Source of the DNA: Ashinkailepas kermadecensis
Taxonomy: Eukaryota > Arthropoda > Thecostraca > Neolepadidae
Assembly: GCA_034440615.1 (NCBI GenBank)
Contig: JAOTOM010003974.1
Location: 67,001-131,000 of the forward strand
Direction: 5' to 3'
DNA: 64,000 bases
The translations under genes were made by a program, and so were the position numbers. This document shows, piece by piece, positions 22,672 to 34,225 of the stretch. The notes under the pieces are model-generated. The model did no database searches, was not told the origin of the DNA, and was given only the letters and a program-made list of their open reading frames with translations. How positions within the stretch are numbered: the first letter of the stretch is position 1; each line of letters opens with the position of its first letter.

Positions 22672-23236
22672 AGTCATATTTTCAGTTATGTGAAGAACAA
22701 GAACATGGCTTCTTTCGTTTTTCGGGGTTGGGACATGCTACTATCCCCTGAACACAATCGCAAGGGTTATGAGAACTGGGCTCATGTAAGTTGTACGGAA
22801 GGAGGTGATTGGCATGTTTATCACTATTGCGATTCAGGTGACTCAAAGTGGTGGCGTTATGACCAGTGCTATGGCCAGTTCACCAAAGCCACCATAATGG
22901 TTTTGATGAAACGACCCTTAATTCTATGTTGCAAGCGATTGCATCGCATATCGGAATCGGATTGCCCGGAAATTGGTCTAGGAGGATAGTAAAGGGGATG
23001 TCTTTGTTTGCCACCATTGGCAAACACTTTTTCGTATAATGAAGCGGTGTGGTTGTGTGCTGAACTACTCAAAGTGATGCCATTTGGGTAAAAATGGAAA
23101 ATAGTAATAGTTAATTGCTGTGCTAGTGTGAGGCGAGTAGCCGTACAGCTGTCTTCACCGTGTGCTGAATTCAGAATAGTTTTGGCTAAATATGTGTTTT
23201 CTTCATGCATTATACACCTTGTAACATACCCCGATA
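22672..23236. other. Unannotated stretch before the 34-bp array
   Basis: A 99-codon plus-strand frame (22690-22989) has no recognised motif. Confidence 0.3.
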
Positions 23237-23848
23237 GGTGATGCAACCTGCCCCTGTGGCGGGGTAAATTGGTGATGCAACCTGCCCCTGTGGCGGGGTA
23301 AATTGGTGATGCAACCTGCCCCTGTGGCGGGGTAAATTGGTGATGCAACCTGCCCCTGTGGCGGGGTAAATTGGTGATGCAACCTGCCCCTGTGGCGGGG
23401 TAAATTGGTGATGCAACCTGCCCCTGTGGCGGGGTAAATTGGTGATGCAACCTGCCCCTGTGGCGGGGTAAATTGGTGATGCAACCTGCCCCTGTGGCGG
23501 GGTAAATTGGTGATGCAACCTGCCCCTGTGGCGGGGTAAATTGGTGATGCAACCTGCCCCTGTGGCGGGGTAAATTGGTGATGCAACCTGCCCCTGTGGC
23601 GGGGTAAATTGGTGATGCAACCTGCCCCTGTGGCGGGGTAAATTGGTGATGCAACCTGCCCCTGTGGCGGGGTAAATTGGTGATGCAACCTGCCCCTGTG
23701 GCGGGGTAAATTGGTGATGCAACCTGCCCCTGTGGCGGGGTAAATTGGTGATGCAACCTGCCCCTGTGGCGGGGTAAATTGGTGATGCAACCTGCCCCTG
23801 TGGCGGGGTAAATTGGTGATGCAACCTGCCCCTGTGGCGGGGTAAATT
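23237..23848. repeat. Minisatellite, 34-bp unit, exactly 18 copies
   Basis: 612 bp made of 18 units GGTGATGCAACCTGCCCCTG + TGGCGGGGTAAATT. I see no substitution between units. 34 leaves remainder 1 on division by 3, so the same peptide series is read in three registers, giving spurious minus-strand frames of 237-328 codons. Confidence 0.98.
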
Positions 23849-24588
23849 GCACCACAGAAACAGCTGTTTTGAACCGGGCACTGGAATAAGAGATATTTGC
23901 TTAGAATCCAACACATAGACTTGTTTGTGGGGAAATACGTATATTCCTTGCAGTAGTGTCCAATTTCCGATATCTTTCAGATATCTGCGACTACGAAGGC
24001 AAACGTGAAAATTGATGCATTCAGCGCCGATCTCCTCTACGCACAATGGTTAAAATTCGGCCTGATTGGGGGGGGGGGCAAATCGATGACGGAGATATTC
24101 AATTCACTGGCCCCCTGAGCATATTCAAAGTGACACCCCTAGCTGCAGGTCCATGGCTAACTAGATCGTTTGGAAGGGCAGAAGTCCCTTGCAGCAGAAT
24201 GCTCAAAACTCTGCTCTTTTGAAGAAAAACCCTGGTTTTGGCCGCAAAAGGAACGCCAGTGTTTGCTGGAATATGCTGGCATTGCGTCAGCGTAATCTAG
24301 TTCTCTCGCGTGGTGTAAGCCAGTCTCTAGCTTTCCATTGACCCAACTTCATCGTCGTTTGATGCGCAATTTCCTCTACTTTTCCCGTTTCAAGTCAAAC
24401 TTCTGCACCGCCCCCGGCGCGGCGGCGGCGTCCTACTGCGTGGCTGCTGCTGCCCGGCTGTTCACAGCAGACGTGATCTAACGTCGTTGTTTTTTTCGCG
24501 TCCGGTTCCGCCGTCTCCGGCAAGCGTGGATGCGACTGGAAGCGGGCGCGGGGCTCCCGTTGCTGGCGGGAGGACCGCCGCGGGAGCT
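23849..24588. other. Unannotated stretch
   Basis: Contains a G12 run near 24068-24079 and a GC-rich patch (24405-24600). No gene recognised. Confidence 0.35.
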
Positions 24589-24745
24589 GGGTGCGGCGAG
24601 CAGGGAGTATTCTGTCGGGAAGGAATATGGTGAGAGCTCGGTACGGCGAGCAGGGAGTATTCTGTCGGGAAGGAACATGGTGAGAGCTCGGCACGGCGAG
24701 CAGGGAGTATTCTGTTGGGAGGGAATATGGTGAGAGCTCGGTGGG
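24589..24745. repeat. 50-bp tandem repeat, about 3 copies
   Basis: CAGGGAGTATTCTGTCGGGA starts at 24601, 24651 and 24701 (TGTTGGGA in the last). Confidence 0.95.
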
Positions 24746-24990
24746 CGGAGGGACGGTACGGATTCGGCTGTGTGGCGCATAACGCCACGGCGGATGAGGG
24801 AAGGACGGTCCTGTATGGGCCGTGTTTCCTGCTCATTACGGCTGCGGATTGCTAATCAGTGTACTCTGTGAGCCCGTTCCGGTTAAAGCTGGGGTTGGAT
24901 TGGAAGATGTACCAGCTGTGGGTAGCAAAGAGCACCAGGCGCGATAATGATCCGAGCCAACGGGTTCCACCAAAATTAAACCATGCTGTC

Positions 24991-25146
24991 CGAGGCTGGA
25001 GATCTCTCACCAAGCCAGAGCGCACCGGTTCTGATTTTCAGGACATATTTTTATATTGAATAAGGAAATGACAACTTGGCATTAACAGGATACCAAACCA
25101 GGGGGTCTGGACCCCCTCCCCCGATCCACCGGGATCTCCAGCCGTG
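24991..25146. repeat. Dispersed repeat family B, copy 2
   Basis: See 20543-20698. Same orientation. Confidence 0.75.
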
Positions 25147-25453
25147 CTGCTGCCTGTCATCAGCATGTTTGGTCGGAAGGTGTCCGTGTCCATCCCGGAC
25201 AAACTCATCTCTGTGCAAGGTCTCGTGTACGCTCCGGAGTGAACAGACACGACTCGAGGACGAGCTTAAAATCGAGCTCGCCGACCAGGAGGCAACGTAG
25301 GCGATCCGTCCCAGGTCACGTGGAGGGCGCACCACTCCTTTGCTACGTGTCAGTTGGAGACGGCTGACACTCCCCGGTCACTCGCATGCCTGGTACGCTC
25401 AGTAAGACGTCCGCCCTCATGTGCCCAACCCGTTCAGGTGCGCAAAATGCCAA

Positions 25454-25510
25454 AAGTACGGGCATTCAGCCAGTACGGGCATTCAGCCAGTACGGGCATT
25501 CAGCCAGTGC
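25454..25510. repeat. 17-bp tandem repeat, 3 copies
   Basis: AGTACGGGCATTCAGCC repeated three times. Confidence 0.95.
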
Positions 25511-25539
25511 TGGCCGCTGCAGTGCGCCAGTGCGTGGAG

Positions 25540-27413
25540 CCTGCGCTGAACGTCACGAACGTCAGGAAAAGCTTTATCAGTGGGGAAAAGCTAATGCTCT
25601 TTTCAGGCCACCTGTTATCAATGAAAATGTGATCATCATGTCCAAGCTTATTGAGGTCTGGAATTCGGCAGTGCAATGTTATCTTGGGAAGGGCAAACTT
25701 GCTGCCAAAGAGAGGTCCGTAGTCAGGTTAGACATAGTATTTGATACTTTGACTTGCAAGTGTCAAATTACCAGTTGTGTCATCCAAGCCCACATTAACT
25801 GCTCCTGTAGCAGAGATAAAAGTTTCCTGTGAGAGATCTTGCCTTCATCAAGGGGCAAAAAGAGAAGGCTGGACGTAAAGGATCCCACCAAATGGGAAGC
25901 CCTGATCTGTCAGGGCTGGGATCTGGGATTGGAGAGAAATGGTGCTGAGGATGGCTTTTGCCCGTGAGCTTTCTTCCCTGAAATTGTCCGTGAGCCTGCA
26001 GCGAAGGTACAGAACAACTGTGATGAGATTCCAATCCTGCATTCTCATTAATGGGCGGATTGATCAGACCAGTGTGGTGATGGAATTAATGGAAGCTGAG
26101 GGCAGTGACCAATCTTGTCCTGCACAGATCAGAGGAGTGCATTATGATGTTGCTAGTGAACCTCGCATCTATTTTCTGCTCCACTTTACCTCAGAGAAAA
26201 AAGAACTAAAGAGGAGGCACATGCTGAGTAGATTGCCAAGATCCTGATTTCCCGCCTGAAAGACAGGGGTTTCGATGAGACCTTGTAGGCCATTGGAGGA
26301 GACTCAACAAATGTGAAAACTGGTGTGAATGCTGAAGTAATGCGGAAGCTGGAGCTGCACCTGTGGAGAAAGCTGATCTGGTTGGTGTGCAGCCTGTACA
26401 CTGGTGAACTTCTTTTGCGCCGTCTCGTTGTTGACCTTGATGCCCATACTCTGTCAAACAACACATTTTCCGACCCAATAGAAAAGCTCCTTGATTCTGC
26501 TACATACTTGGATATCAATCCAAACTTCTCCGGATCTCTGCTGGCCCTTCGCTGAACAAGCTGCCTAACAATGTTCAAGATCTCTCAACTGATCAACACT
26601 ATGGCTCTAAGATTGCTTGTGCAGCCAGGGATAGAGTGCTTCCTGCTCGGTTGGCCCTGTTGGAGATTGGACCAGTGATCCACAGCCGTTGGTTCATTAC
26701 AACGAGCAGACCTCTCAGGCTCTGGGTATCAAAGCACGGACTTAAAGGAAAGAACTTGAAGAATCTTCAATTCATTGTGCAATTCATCATTGGACTACAC
26801 TATCCATGTTGGTTCACTGTGAAGGTCAAGCACTCCTGGATCGAAGGGCCTAGACACATCCTGTTTCAGCTGGACTGCCTCAAGTCCCGAAGGAAGGAGG
26901 TGCTGGACCTTATGATGCCGACTGTGAGAGTATCTGCTCGGCATGCCCACAGTGAAGCCATAATCCAAACACTGCTGTGCTCTGAGGATCAAAAGGAGAT
27001 GATTGAGAGGGTGGAGAGAGTCGCCATCAGGGGAGAGGAGGACCCAGCCACTAAGCTGAGGGACCTCTATGTCAGAACCAGAAGGGTACCTAACATCAAC
27101 GGTGATGCTTTCAGCATTGTCGACTTGATCTGCTGGTCAGATGTTGTGTCAGAGCCACCTCTCATCTGCTCCCTAAGCAACTCGGAGATGAAGAACTTCA
27201 TCAACACCCCCATGGAGGTGCTCAGCTGGCCTTGCCACGCACTTATAGAGACTTATTGAGAGTTGTTAAAATGGTGATTGATGGTTCTGCTAAGTACTTC
27301 GCACAGAAAGAGTGGTATGAAGGGATCAGGGCTCAGGAGACCAGCAGGAGGCTGATGTCCAAGAATGAGTCAAAGCAGGATTTGTGCAACCTGGCAGAGT
27401 TCAAGAAGTCATG
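25540..27413 (+). pseudogene. Broken RNase-H-fold transposase-like gene
   Basis: Conserved-looking blocks lie in order on the plus strand but in shifting frames. They are a YQWGKANALFRPP segment (about 25575), VFDTLTCKC (25738-25764) and RDLAFIKGQKEKAGRKGS (about 25829-25880). Then come DVASEPRIYFLLHFTSEKKE (26146-26207), AIGGDSTNVKTGVNAEVMRKLE (about 26289-26354), WLVCSLYTGELLLRRLV (about 26384-26433) and LSTDQHYGSK (26585). The end is HSRWFITTSRPLRLW (26684-26728) and the 3' block ICWSDVVSEPPL (about 27130-27165). The GD..NVKTG, WLVC and SRW blocks recall the catalytic-core and insertion order of hAT-like RNase-H-fold transposases and a large unnamed invertebrate gene family, as I remember it. 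Several stops and frameshifts break it. It is intronless, and AATAAA follows at 27463. Confidence 0.55.
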
Positions 27414-27462
27414 AATTGTTCCTTGTAATTGTATCCAGTGATATGCATGCAGTTCACCTGTT

Positions 27463-27468
27463 AATAAA
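27463..27468 (+). promoter_or_regulatory. Polyadenylation signal AATAAA after the transposase-like relic
   Basis: It lies 50 bp after the last stop codon (27411-27413), in the expected position for an mRNA 3' end of that gene. Confidence 0.45.
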
Positions 27469-27479
27469 GATGTAAACTT

Positions 27480-30400
27480 TATTTGACAATATACATGATT
27501 TCCCTTATATCTTTTAAGATCTTATAAAAGGGCTCGAAAGGGTAAAATTTGCGATTTAAAAGTAAATGATTGATGTAGGTTAGGGTCATCCTATCCAAAA
27601 AATAAACTCATATTTGAATTCCTTATGAAAAACTACATCATTTAGACAACCATCATGTTAAAATTTCCTTCAAATTCATTTTGGCACCGGAGTATGACCC
27701 GCACTATTAGCCCATCGCCATTTCATCAAATGAAGCGCTCCCCATGCCTGCGATCACAGCTACACTCCACTTACTATCGAGCATTATCTGTCACGCTTTC
27801 CACTCCACGCTTCTCACCGCCTGTTCATACGAGTTGCTGCTTGTAAAAAAAACATTCAACTTGATTTAAAAACCCTGCTTGGCAACGATCGCCCAGATCT
27901 ACTGGCGCGTCTATTCAACTAGCTAATGGCTTCTAATCTTATCACCTGCATTCAGGCCAATCGGCCTTTTACCTGTAAACATTTTGGCGAACCGTGTACG
28001 GGGTTTTCATAATTCCGAGGAGAATGTTTCCTCTAGTGTATACATACAGTTTCAGATTTGCATTATGCATGTTTGTCGAACATATAATTGAACGTGGTTA
28101 GAATTTGCCTTTGTTTTGCTATGTCGGGAAGCACAGCACGGCACCGCCAAGATGATCAGACTGGGTGTTTGTCGGATGCTAGAGGCACTCGTCTCAGCTT
28201 GGGTGTGTTGCTGTCATTACCTGTGATACCCTGGGCTGCCTTACATTTGGGCTTTGATGGGTGTGCTGTGCTCTCCCGATCAATTTTTGTTTGTTGTTGT
28301 TACCAGACCGATTAGCTGTCTCCGTAGAGCATAACGCGGAGTGACATTTTCAAGCCCGGTCCAATCCATATCCGTAGGAACCAATCCAATCTCTATCCGT
28401 ACCAGATACAAATATATATCCGTAATACAATCAGTTTTAAAAAATGCAAAATAGTTAAGACCTGATTAGTTGCAGCAACCAATAGTATGTAGACCATGGC
28501 TATATTATGTTTGTATAGATATTATGCATTATATATCAATAGTATATAGACCATGGCTATACCATATTTTTGCTAACAAGACAAATACAAATACCTAACT
28601 GGGAATTTGGTGTGAAATGTGGATGGAGGGTGAGAAGGTGCGATTGTTTTCTGCCATTCCTTGGCTCCGCCGGTGACTACGCAATGTTGCAGAAAATGGA
28701 GATCCACCGACTTGTCCCAGCTGACAGTGAATGAGAGTGGGTATCATTCAGGCTGGCTGCATATCAAGCGCATTGGGCGGCGCCACGGGGAGGGTGTGGG
28801 GAACGCGTCCCCCGAGATTTGGGACAGCGGGGACCCCCGTGAATAATCTTTAGACCCCATCCAATTGTTCTTCAGTAAGAAGCGTCTTAAATCAAATAAT
28901 TGTGTGGGACAAAGCGCATAAATCCATGTTGATTTGGGTGGTTGATTATCAGGTGTAAATCAAATTGTTTGACATTTGATTCCGAAGATGTAAATATCAA
29001 AGTAAACCCTGAACATAGTCATAAACCAATTGTGCTTCCAGAAAACGGAAGGCAAACAATGATAGCCTGCATTTGCCTTCCTATGTTATGAGTAAAAGGA
29101 TATCTTCCCGGGATCCGATAAGGAATACATATTAAAATACAAATTGTCAAAGTAGTGCTGCAAATAATCTCAGTGCTACGAGTCATCTTCCACCCAATAT
29201 TTCTAAATTGAACGCACTAGTGTTGGTGGTGGCGATGGAAACCATACGAATTGCGATAACATGGAGGTAGCATAGCATTAAGCTGTGCACACAAATAACG
29301 ACTCTGTTTAGCAAGGTGAGCGGTCATGCCTGCGTGTGCTTTGTTTTGCAAATAATTCATTGATTATTTGGGCTTTAGGGCGCGCCGACTACGAGGTCAT
29401 TTGGCACCCAGTTTTGCAAATAACATAGTTCGACCAAAATATTGGAAAGTTTGGTATTTCTAGTCCGAAAATCCTGTTCACCTGCAGTAGTCAAGATAAG
29501 CTGCATTTGCAAATGGAAAACACACCTACACCTGGCTCATTGATAATTAATTTTAACTGGCACAAGCACTTGCATTTAGTTATATCGCTAGGTACTGATC
29601 CAATTATTTAAATCAATGGAGGTTACCTCATATAACGAAAGCGTACTCCGAGGTGTTGGGGCACTTCTCTTTTCATTAGCAAAAGGCCAAATGTACTCGG
29701 CAAATTGTGTGGGTCCTCCCATTTTGGGATTCATCAGGAGTATGTTGCAAAACATCGGTGTTGCACTCACAATATCAAAGGCAACCAGCCTCCGCATCTG
29801 CTTCCAAAATAAAAATGTGGCAGTGCGCGTCAAATGCTCGCGGCTGACTAATACTAATACTAATAATTATATGTCTCTGCGCCCGGAGTTCAACCAAATG
29901 GCCACTATTTTGTTCCTGTAGTGCCTAACAGGGTATCACCAGTCCCTTGGCCGGTAACCGTAGCCGCACAGACTCTGATTCTACCGAACGCAGCACTGGC
30001 GCCTTGGGTAGCAGCAATAATGGCGGATTGTGTTCACATGTGGTCGAAAATCGTACCGTGTAGCCACCCAACACGATGGAAAGCTGAGTGCTTACACTGA
30101 GCTCGCAGTGGATCGTCGCCAAGTACAGCTGGGCATGCTTGAACTCCGTGGTTGGAATTGAAACACCGTGAACTCCGTGCTTGGAGTGCGGGACACCCTG
30201 CGAGACTTGGCGCCTGAGACCAGGCGGCTGTTCACTCAGATGGAGAGAGCAGTGCGCCTAATGCCGGTGTGTCCAGTGTCGTCACGCGGGTCAGACCATC
30301 CAGCACACTGCGCAGGGTGAACACCTGGTTCAGACACTCCATTTGCCATTTACCAAGTGCGACTGAACAGCGCACTGGTGTGCTCCGTTCACAAAGAATG

Positions 30401-32280
30401 ACCTGACGGTGTGGACCTGTGCCGGCCATCGCCGCAGAGCGGGTGCAGTCGAATGAGCAGCGGGGTTGTGTCTTCGGAAACGTGCCGAAGCAGAACTCAT
30501 GCTGACGAGCGATGTGTGTAAAACCAGCTGGCCAGGGATGAGATTGATGGCTTGCAGGGACTATCAACGCGATCATCCGCGGCACGCTGGTTTTGATGGT
30601 GGACTTTTATTTGATGGACTGTTTGCGCACTGTTTGCACCTGACGGTTTAAACGTACTATTTGAGGGGGACCTCTGAAGCCCCTCTCACTCCCTCGGTTT
30701 TTTTGCTAACTGCTTTTATCGCATTACGATGCAATTCTGAAATGTCGTGACTTTTCGCGAAGTTTGAACGTATTATTCCAAAATTGTTTTTGGTGGATCA
30801 GAGGCGGCTCCAAATAGAGATTCTGGGGAGCATGTCAGGCCAATTTCTACAATTTGATGAGCCTTCAGTCAGGCAAGTACTTATACGTTATGTCCATAAG
30901 TGCTATATTCTTCACGCTACATTCTTTGCTAGCCGGCGTCTCTCATCTTTCCTCTCTTGCTTGTTTGATATCACCGGAGGATGCCACATAAGCCGGTTTA
31001 ATGCAACCCTTTCAATAACGTAACAAATCTCTAGCAAATTGCAACTTGCCATTGCTAAAGACCAAAAATGCTAGATTGTAGCCAAAACTCTTGATGCAGA
31101 ACACACAATGTTGTACATCATGCGTTACCAAATATGTATATAATTGGCAGAGGCGGTTCCAAGGTAAATAAGTATGTGGATTGTGGTTTTCAAAATTATA
31201 ATAAGGCGGGCCCCTAGCACACCGTCACATCATTGTTGATTTCTTGGGAAGTGAAGTACCTTCTACAGTGAAAGAAGGTAATAATGTTCGGAATAGACGG
31301 TATGCTCACGAAAAGAGTATGGTTCATAGTAATTACATAGTAGACAAGCCTGGCTGTCCGAGGCTTCAGAACGCGTAACGTTTTACGTATGATTTATGCA
31401 CTGACTGATAAACAAGATGTTGCGGGCAGATGCGGATCCCGGGTGAACAGATCAGGCAGCTTTTCAGATGCTTTTCATAACATTGATACGATTCACTTTG
31501 GGCACTAATTCTCCCGAGACATTATCACTGAAACAAGGTAGATCGTATTTGGCATAGACATACGTCTACCAAGAGGTGGGGATGGGTGTGTGTGTGTGTG
31601 CATACCTTCGTTATCATTCCAATGGTGTACAATCCATGGTGGATATGAAGAGGCTAGTTACCTTGTACCGGCCTTTTTATTCCAAAGAACAAATTGGCAA
31701 TGCCATACGCTACTTCGTCAAGACCACTAAAATCGCCGACAGGAATGAGATTATGGATTACATTTTAACGAGTTACCCTCGTTTTTGAGTACCTGGCGTA
31801 GCCTATGGTGTGAATTTTGTTATTTGCGTAAGAACATTCGGCATAATATTACCAAAACACTCATCGTTTAAAACGGAAAAATTGAGTTGATTATAAAGGG
31901 ATTTTTAAAATCTTTATTTACAGTATCTTCCCAATCATTTACAGTATCTCCCCCAATTTCGGTTACTCTGGATACCCTTAACATTTTTAAATTGACCTTC
32001 ACTAGCCGAGCACTTAAAGCACAATTCATTTGGAGTCGTTTGGCGATAATTTGACCCGAATATGTGAGACTAAGTCTAAGAACCATAGCACAACAAATGG
32101 CATTATTCCCCCCTCCCTTTGCCTCTTGCATCCATCGTAAGAATGTCCATTGATTTATCGAGATATCAGCGAGAGGGCCCGAATAAGCCGCCTATTAACA
32201 ATCGAATTATATTTCATGTCTTACACAATAGGGAAAGTTGTGGGCTGTGAAGTATTGCTGTAGCCGAGACCCGTGTGACA
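27480..32280. other. Long stretch without recognised genes
   Basis: I recognise only small items. There is an approximately 62-bp duplication containing ATAGACCATGGCTATA (28485-28565) and a SINE tail (29378-29409). (TG)n occurs at 31587-31600. Single hAT-like end words (CAGAGGCGGCTCCAAATAG near 30800; CAGAGGCGGTTCCAAGG near 31149) have no partner. Open frames of 60-117 codons have no recognisable motif. It may be intronic or intergenic. Confidence 0.4.
29378..29409 (-). mobile_element. SINE tail fragment
   Basis: GGGCGCGCCGACTACGAGG then TCATTTGGCACCC, preceded by TGGGCTTTA. This is the same 3' domain as in 21217-21249 and 52609-52771, more diverged. Confidence 0.5.
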
Positions 32281-32287
32281 TACTGCA

Positions 32288-32372
32288 GGCCACTGACCGC
32301 CGGTCCGTCGGTCGGTCCGCCACTGACCGCCGGTCCGTCGGTCGGTCCGTCGCCGGCCGCCACTGACCGCCG
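32288..32372. repeat. ~38-bp GC-rich tandem repeat
   Basis: CCACTGACCGCCGGTCCGTC followed by GGTCGGTCCG occurs twice, with a third partial unit. Confidence 0.85.
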
Positions 32373-32859
32373 GTTGAGATCGTGGCCGTGACAGAGACAG
32401 ACCGATATTTGGACCGAAATCATGAGACAGACACCGAGATTGAGACGGTGACAGATCTTTACAAGACATTTTGCAACAAATGCTTTACGATCAAGATATG
32501 TCCTTCATAATTTTGTCTCTACTGCATTTAGGTCCAGGTCACTATCCGTGCTTTCACGATGGTGCCACCAGCTGCGTGCTCGGAAACTTGATCATATTTA
32601 TTTACATTGCCTAATATTATGCGCCGAATCAGAAAGCGGCTCTGGAAAATTTCAGCATAGGTCAGGTCAGAAAAGCGAAATCACAACAAGGCATTTATTT
32701 TGAGTCCCCAATTGACTCAAACTCCATTCACGGCCGCCGCCATTCACACTGCTATTCACTCCCACGCTAAAATGGAAAAACAAGAAAGACAATATATACC
32801 CCTGCTCTCTGGGGCAACCACTAACACTATTTACATACCTATATACATCCTGCGGGTGA

Positions 32860-33413
32860 TGGTCAGCCCCCCTCAATCACGCGGGAAGTCGCCGGCTACG
32901 GAGAGAGGGGGGGCTGAGCTGGTACGGTGGGTGTGTGAGGATCTATGATGCCGGCTACGGAGAGGGGGGGGCTGAGCTGGGACGGTGGGTGTGTGAGGAT
33001 CTATGATGCCGGCTACGGAGAGAGGGGGGGGGCTGAGCTGGGACGGTGGGTGTGAGGATCTATGATGCCGGCTACGGAGAGGGGGGCTGAGCTGGGACGG
33101 TGGGTGTGTGAGGATCTATGATGCCGGCTACGGAGGGGGGGCTGAGCTGGGACGGTGGGTGTGTGAGGATCTATGATGCCGGCTACGGAGAGGGGGGGCT
33201 GAGCTGGGACGGTGGGTGTGAGGATCTATGATGCCGGCTACGGAGAGAGGGGGGGCGGCTGAGCTGGGACGGTGGGTGTGAGGATCTATGATGCCGGCTA
33301 CGGGAGAGGGGGGGCTGAGCTGGGACGGTGGGTGTGTGAGGATCTATGATGCCGGCTACGGAGAGGGGGGGGCTGAGCTGGGACGGTGGGTGTGTGAGGA
33401 TCTATGATGCCAA
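32860..33413. repeat. G-rich minisatellite, 53-60-bp unit, about 9-10 copies
   Basis: Units contain GGATCTATGATGCCGGCTAC, GGAGA, a G7-G9 run, CTGAGCTGGGACGGTGGGTG and TGTGA. Unit length varies mainly through the G-run and a (TG) doublet. Each unit satisfies a G-quadruplex pattern. It is immediately followed by an unrelated minisatellite. Confidence 0.95.
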
Positions 33414-33502
33414 GCAACACTCACATGACGATGTCGGGTGGCTGGTGGCCCTCGGCTCGGTTCTTCAGCTCCTACATCCGACAGTGTGCCACCGTGCCCC
33501 AG

Positions 33503-34225
33503 CGCTGGACGTCCACGAGTGTGCCGGTCCGGCGCCCACCACCGCCCGTCCGAGAGTCCTGCCCTCAGTCCTGCCCTGGACGTCCACGAGTGTGCCGGTC
33601 CGGCGCCCACCACCGCCCGTCCGAGAGTCCTGCCCTCAGTCCTGCCCTGGACGTCCACGAGTGTGCCGGTCCGGCGCCCACCACCGCCCGTCCGAGAGTC
33701 CTGCCCTGTTCTGCCCTGGACGTCCACGAGTGTGCCGGTCCGGCGCCCACCACCGCACGTCCGAGAGTCCTGCCCTCAGTCCTGCCCTGTCCTGCCCTGG
33801 ACGTCCACGAGTGTGCCGGTCCGGCGCCCACCACCGCCCGTCCGAGAGTCCTGCCCTCAGTCCTGCCCTGTCCTGCCCTGGACGTCCACGAGTGTGCCGG
33901 TCCGGCGCCCACCACCGCCCGTCCGAGAGTCCTGCCCTCAGTCCTGCCCTGGACGTCCACGAGTGTGCCGGTCCGGCGCCCACCACCGCCCGTCCGAGAG
34001 TCCTGCCCTGTCCTGCCCTGGACGTCCACGAGTGTGCCGGTCCGGCGCCCACCACCGCCCGTCCGAGAGTCCTGCCCTCAGTCCTGCCCTGGACGTCCAC
34101 GAGTGTGCCGGTCCGGCGCCCACCACCGCACGTCCGAGAGTCCTGCCCTCAGTCCTGCCCTGTCCGTCCATGAGTGTGCCGGTCCGGCGCCCACCACCGC
34201 ACGTCCGAGAGTCCTGCCCTCAGCG
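33503..34225. repeat. GC-rich minisatellite, 71-bp unit, about 10 copies
   Basis: The unit includes GGACGTCCACGAGTGTGCC, GGTCCGGCGCCCACCACCGC, CCGTCCGAGAGTCCTGCCC and an optional TCAGTCCTGCCC. Units of about 66, 71 and 82 bp differ by one 11-bp CCTGCCCTGTC-type module. The frames of up to 351 codons are register artefacts. Confidence 0.95.

Noticed and set aside
23237..23848. CRISPR-like array
   Set aside because: Unit length is plausible, but there are no spacers between the units and the context is eukaryotic.
22869..24046. Minus-strand frames of 237-328 codons
   Set aside because: Readings of the 34-bp array in three registers.
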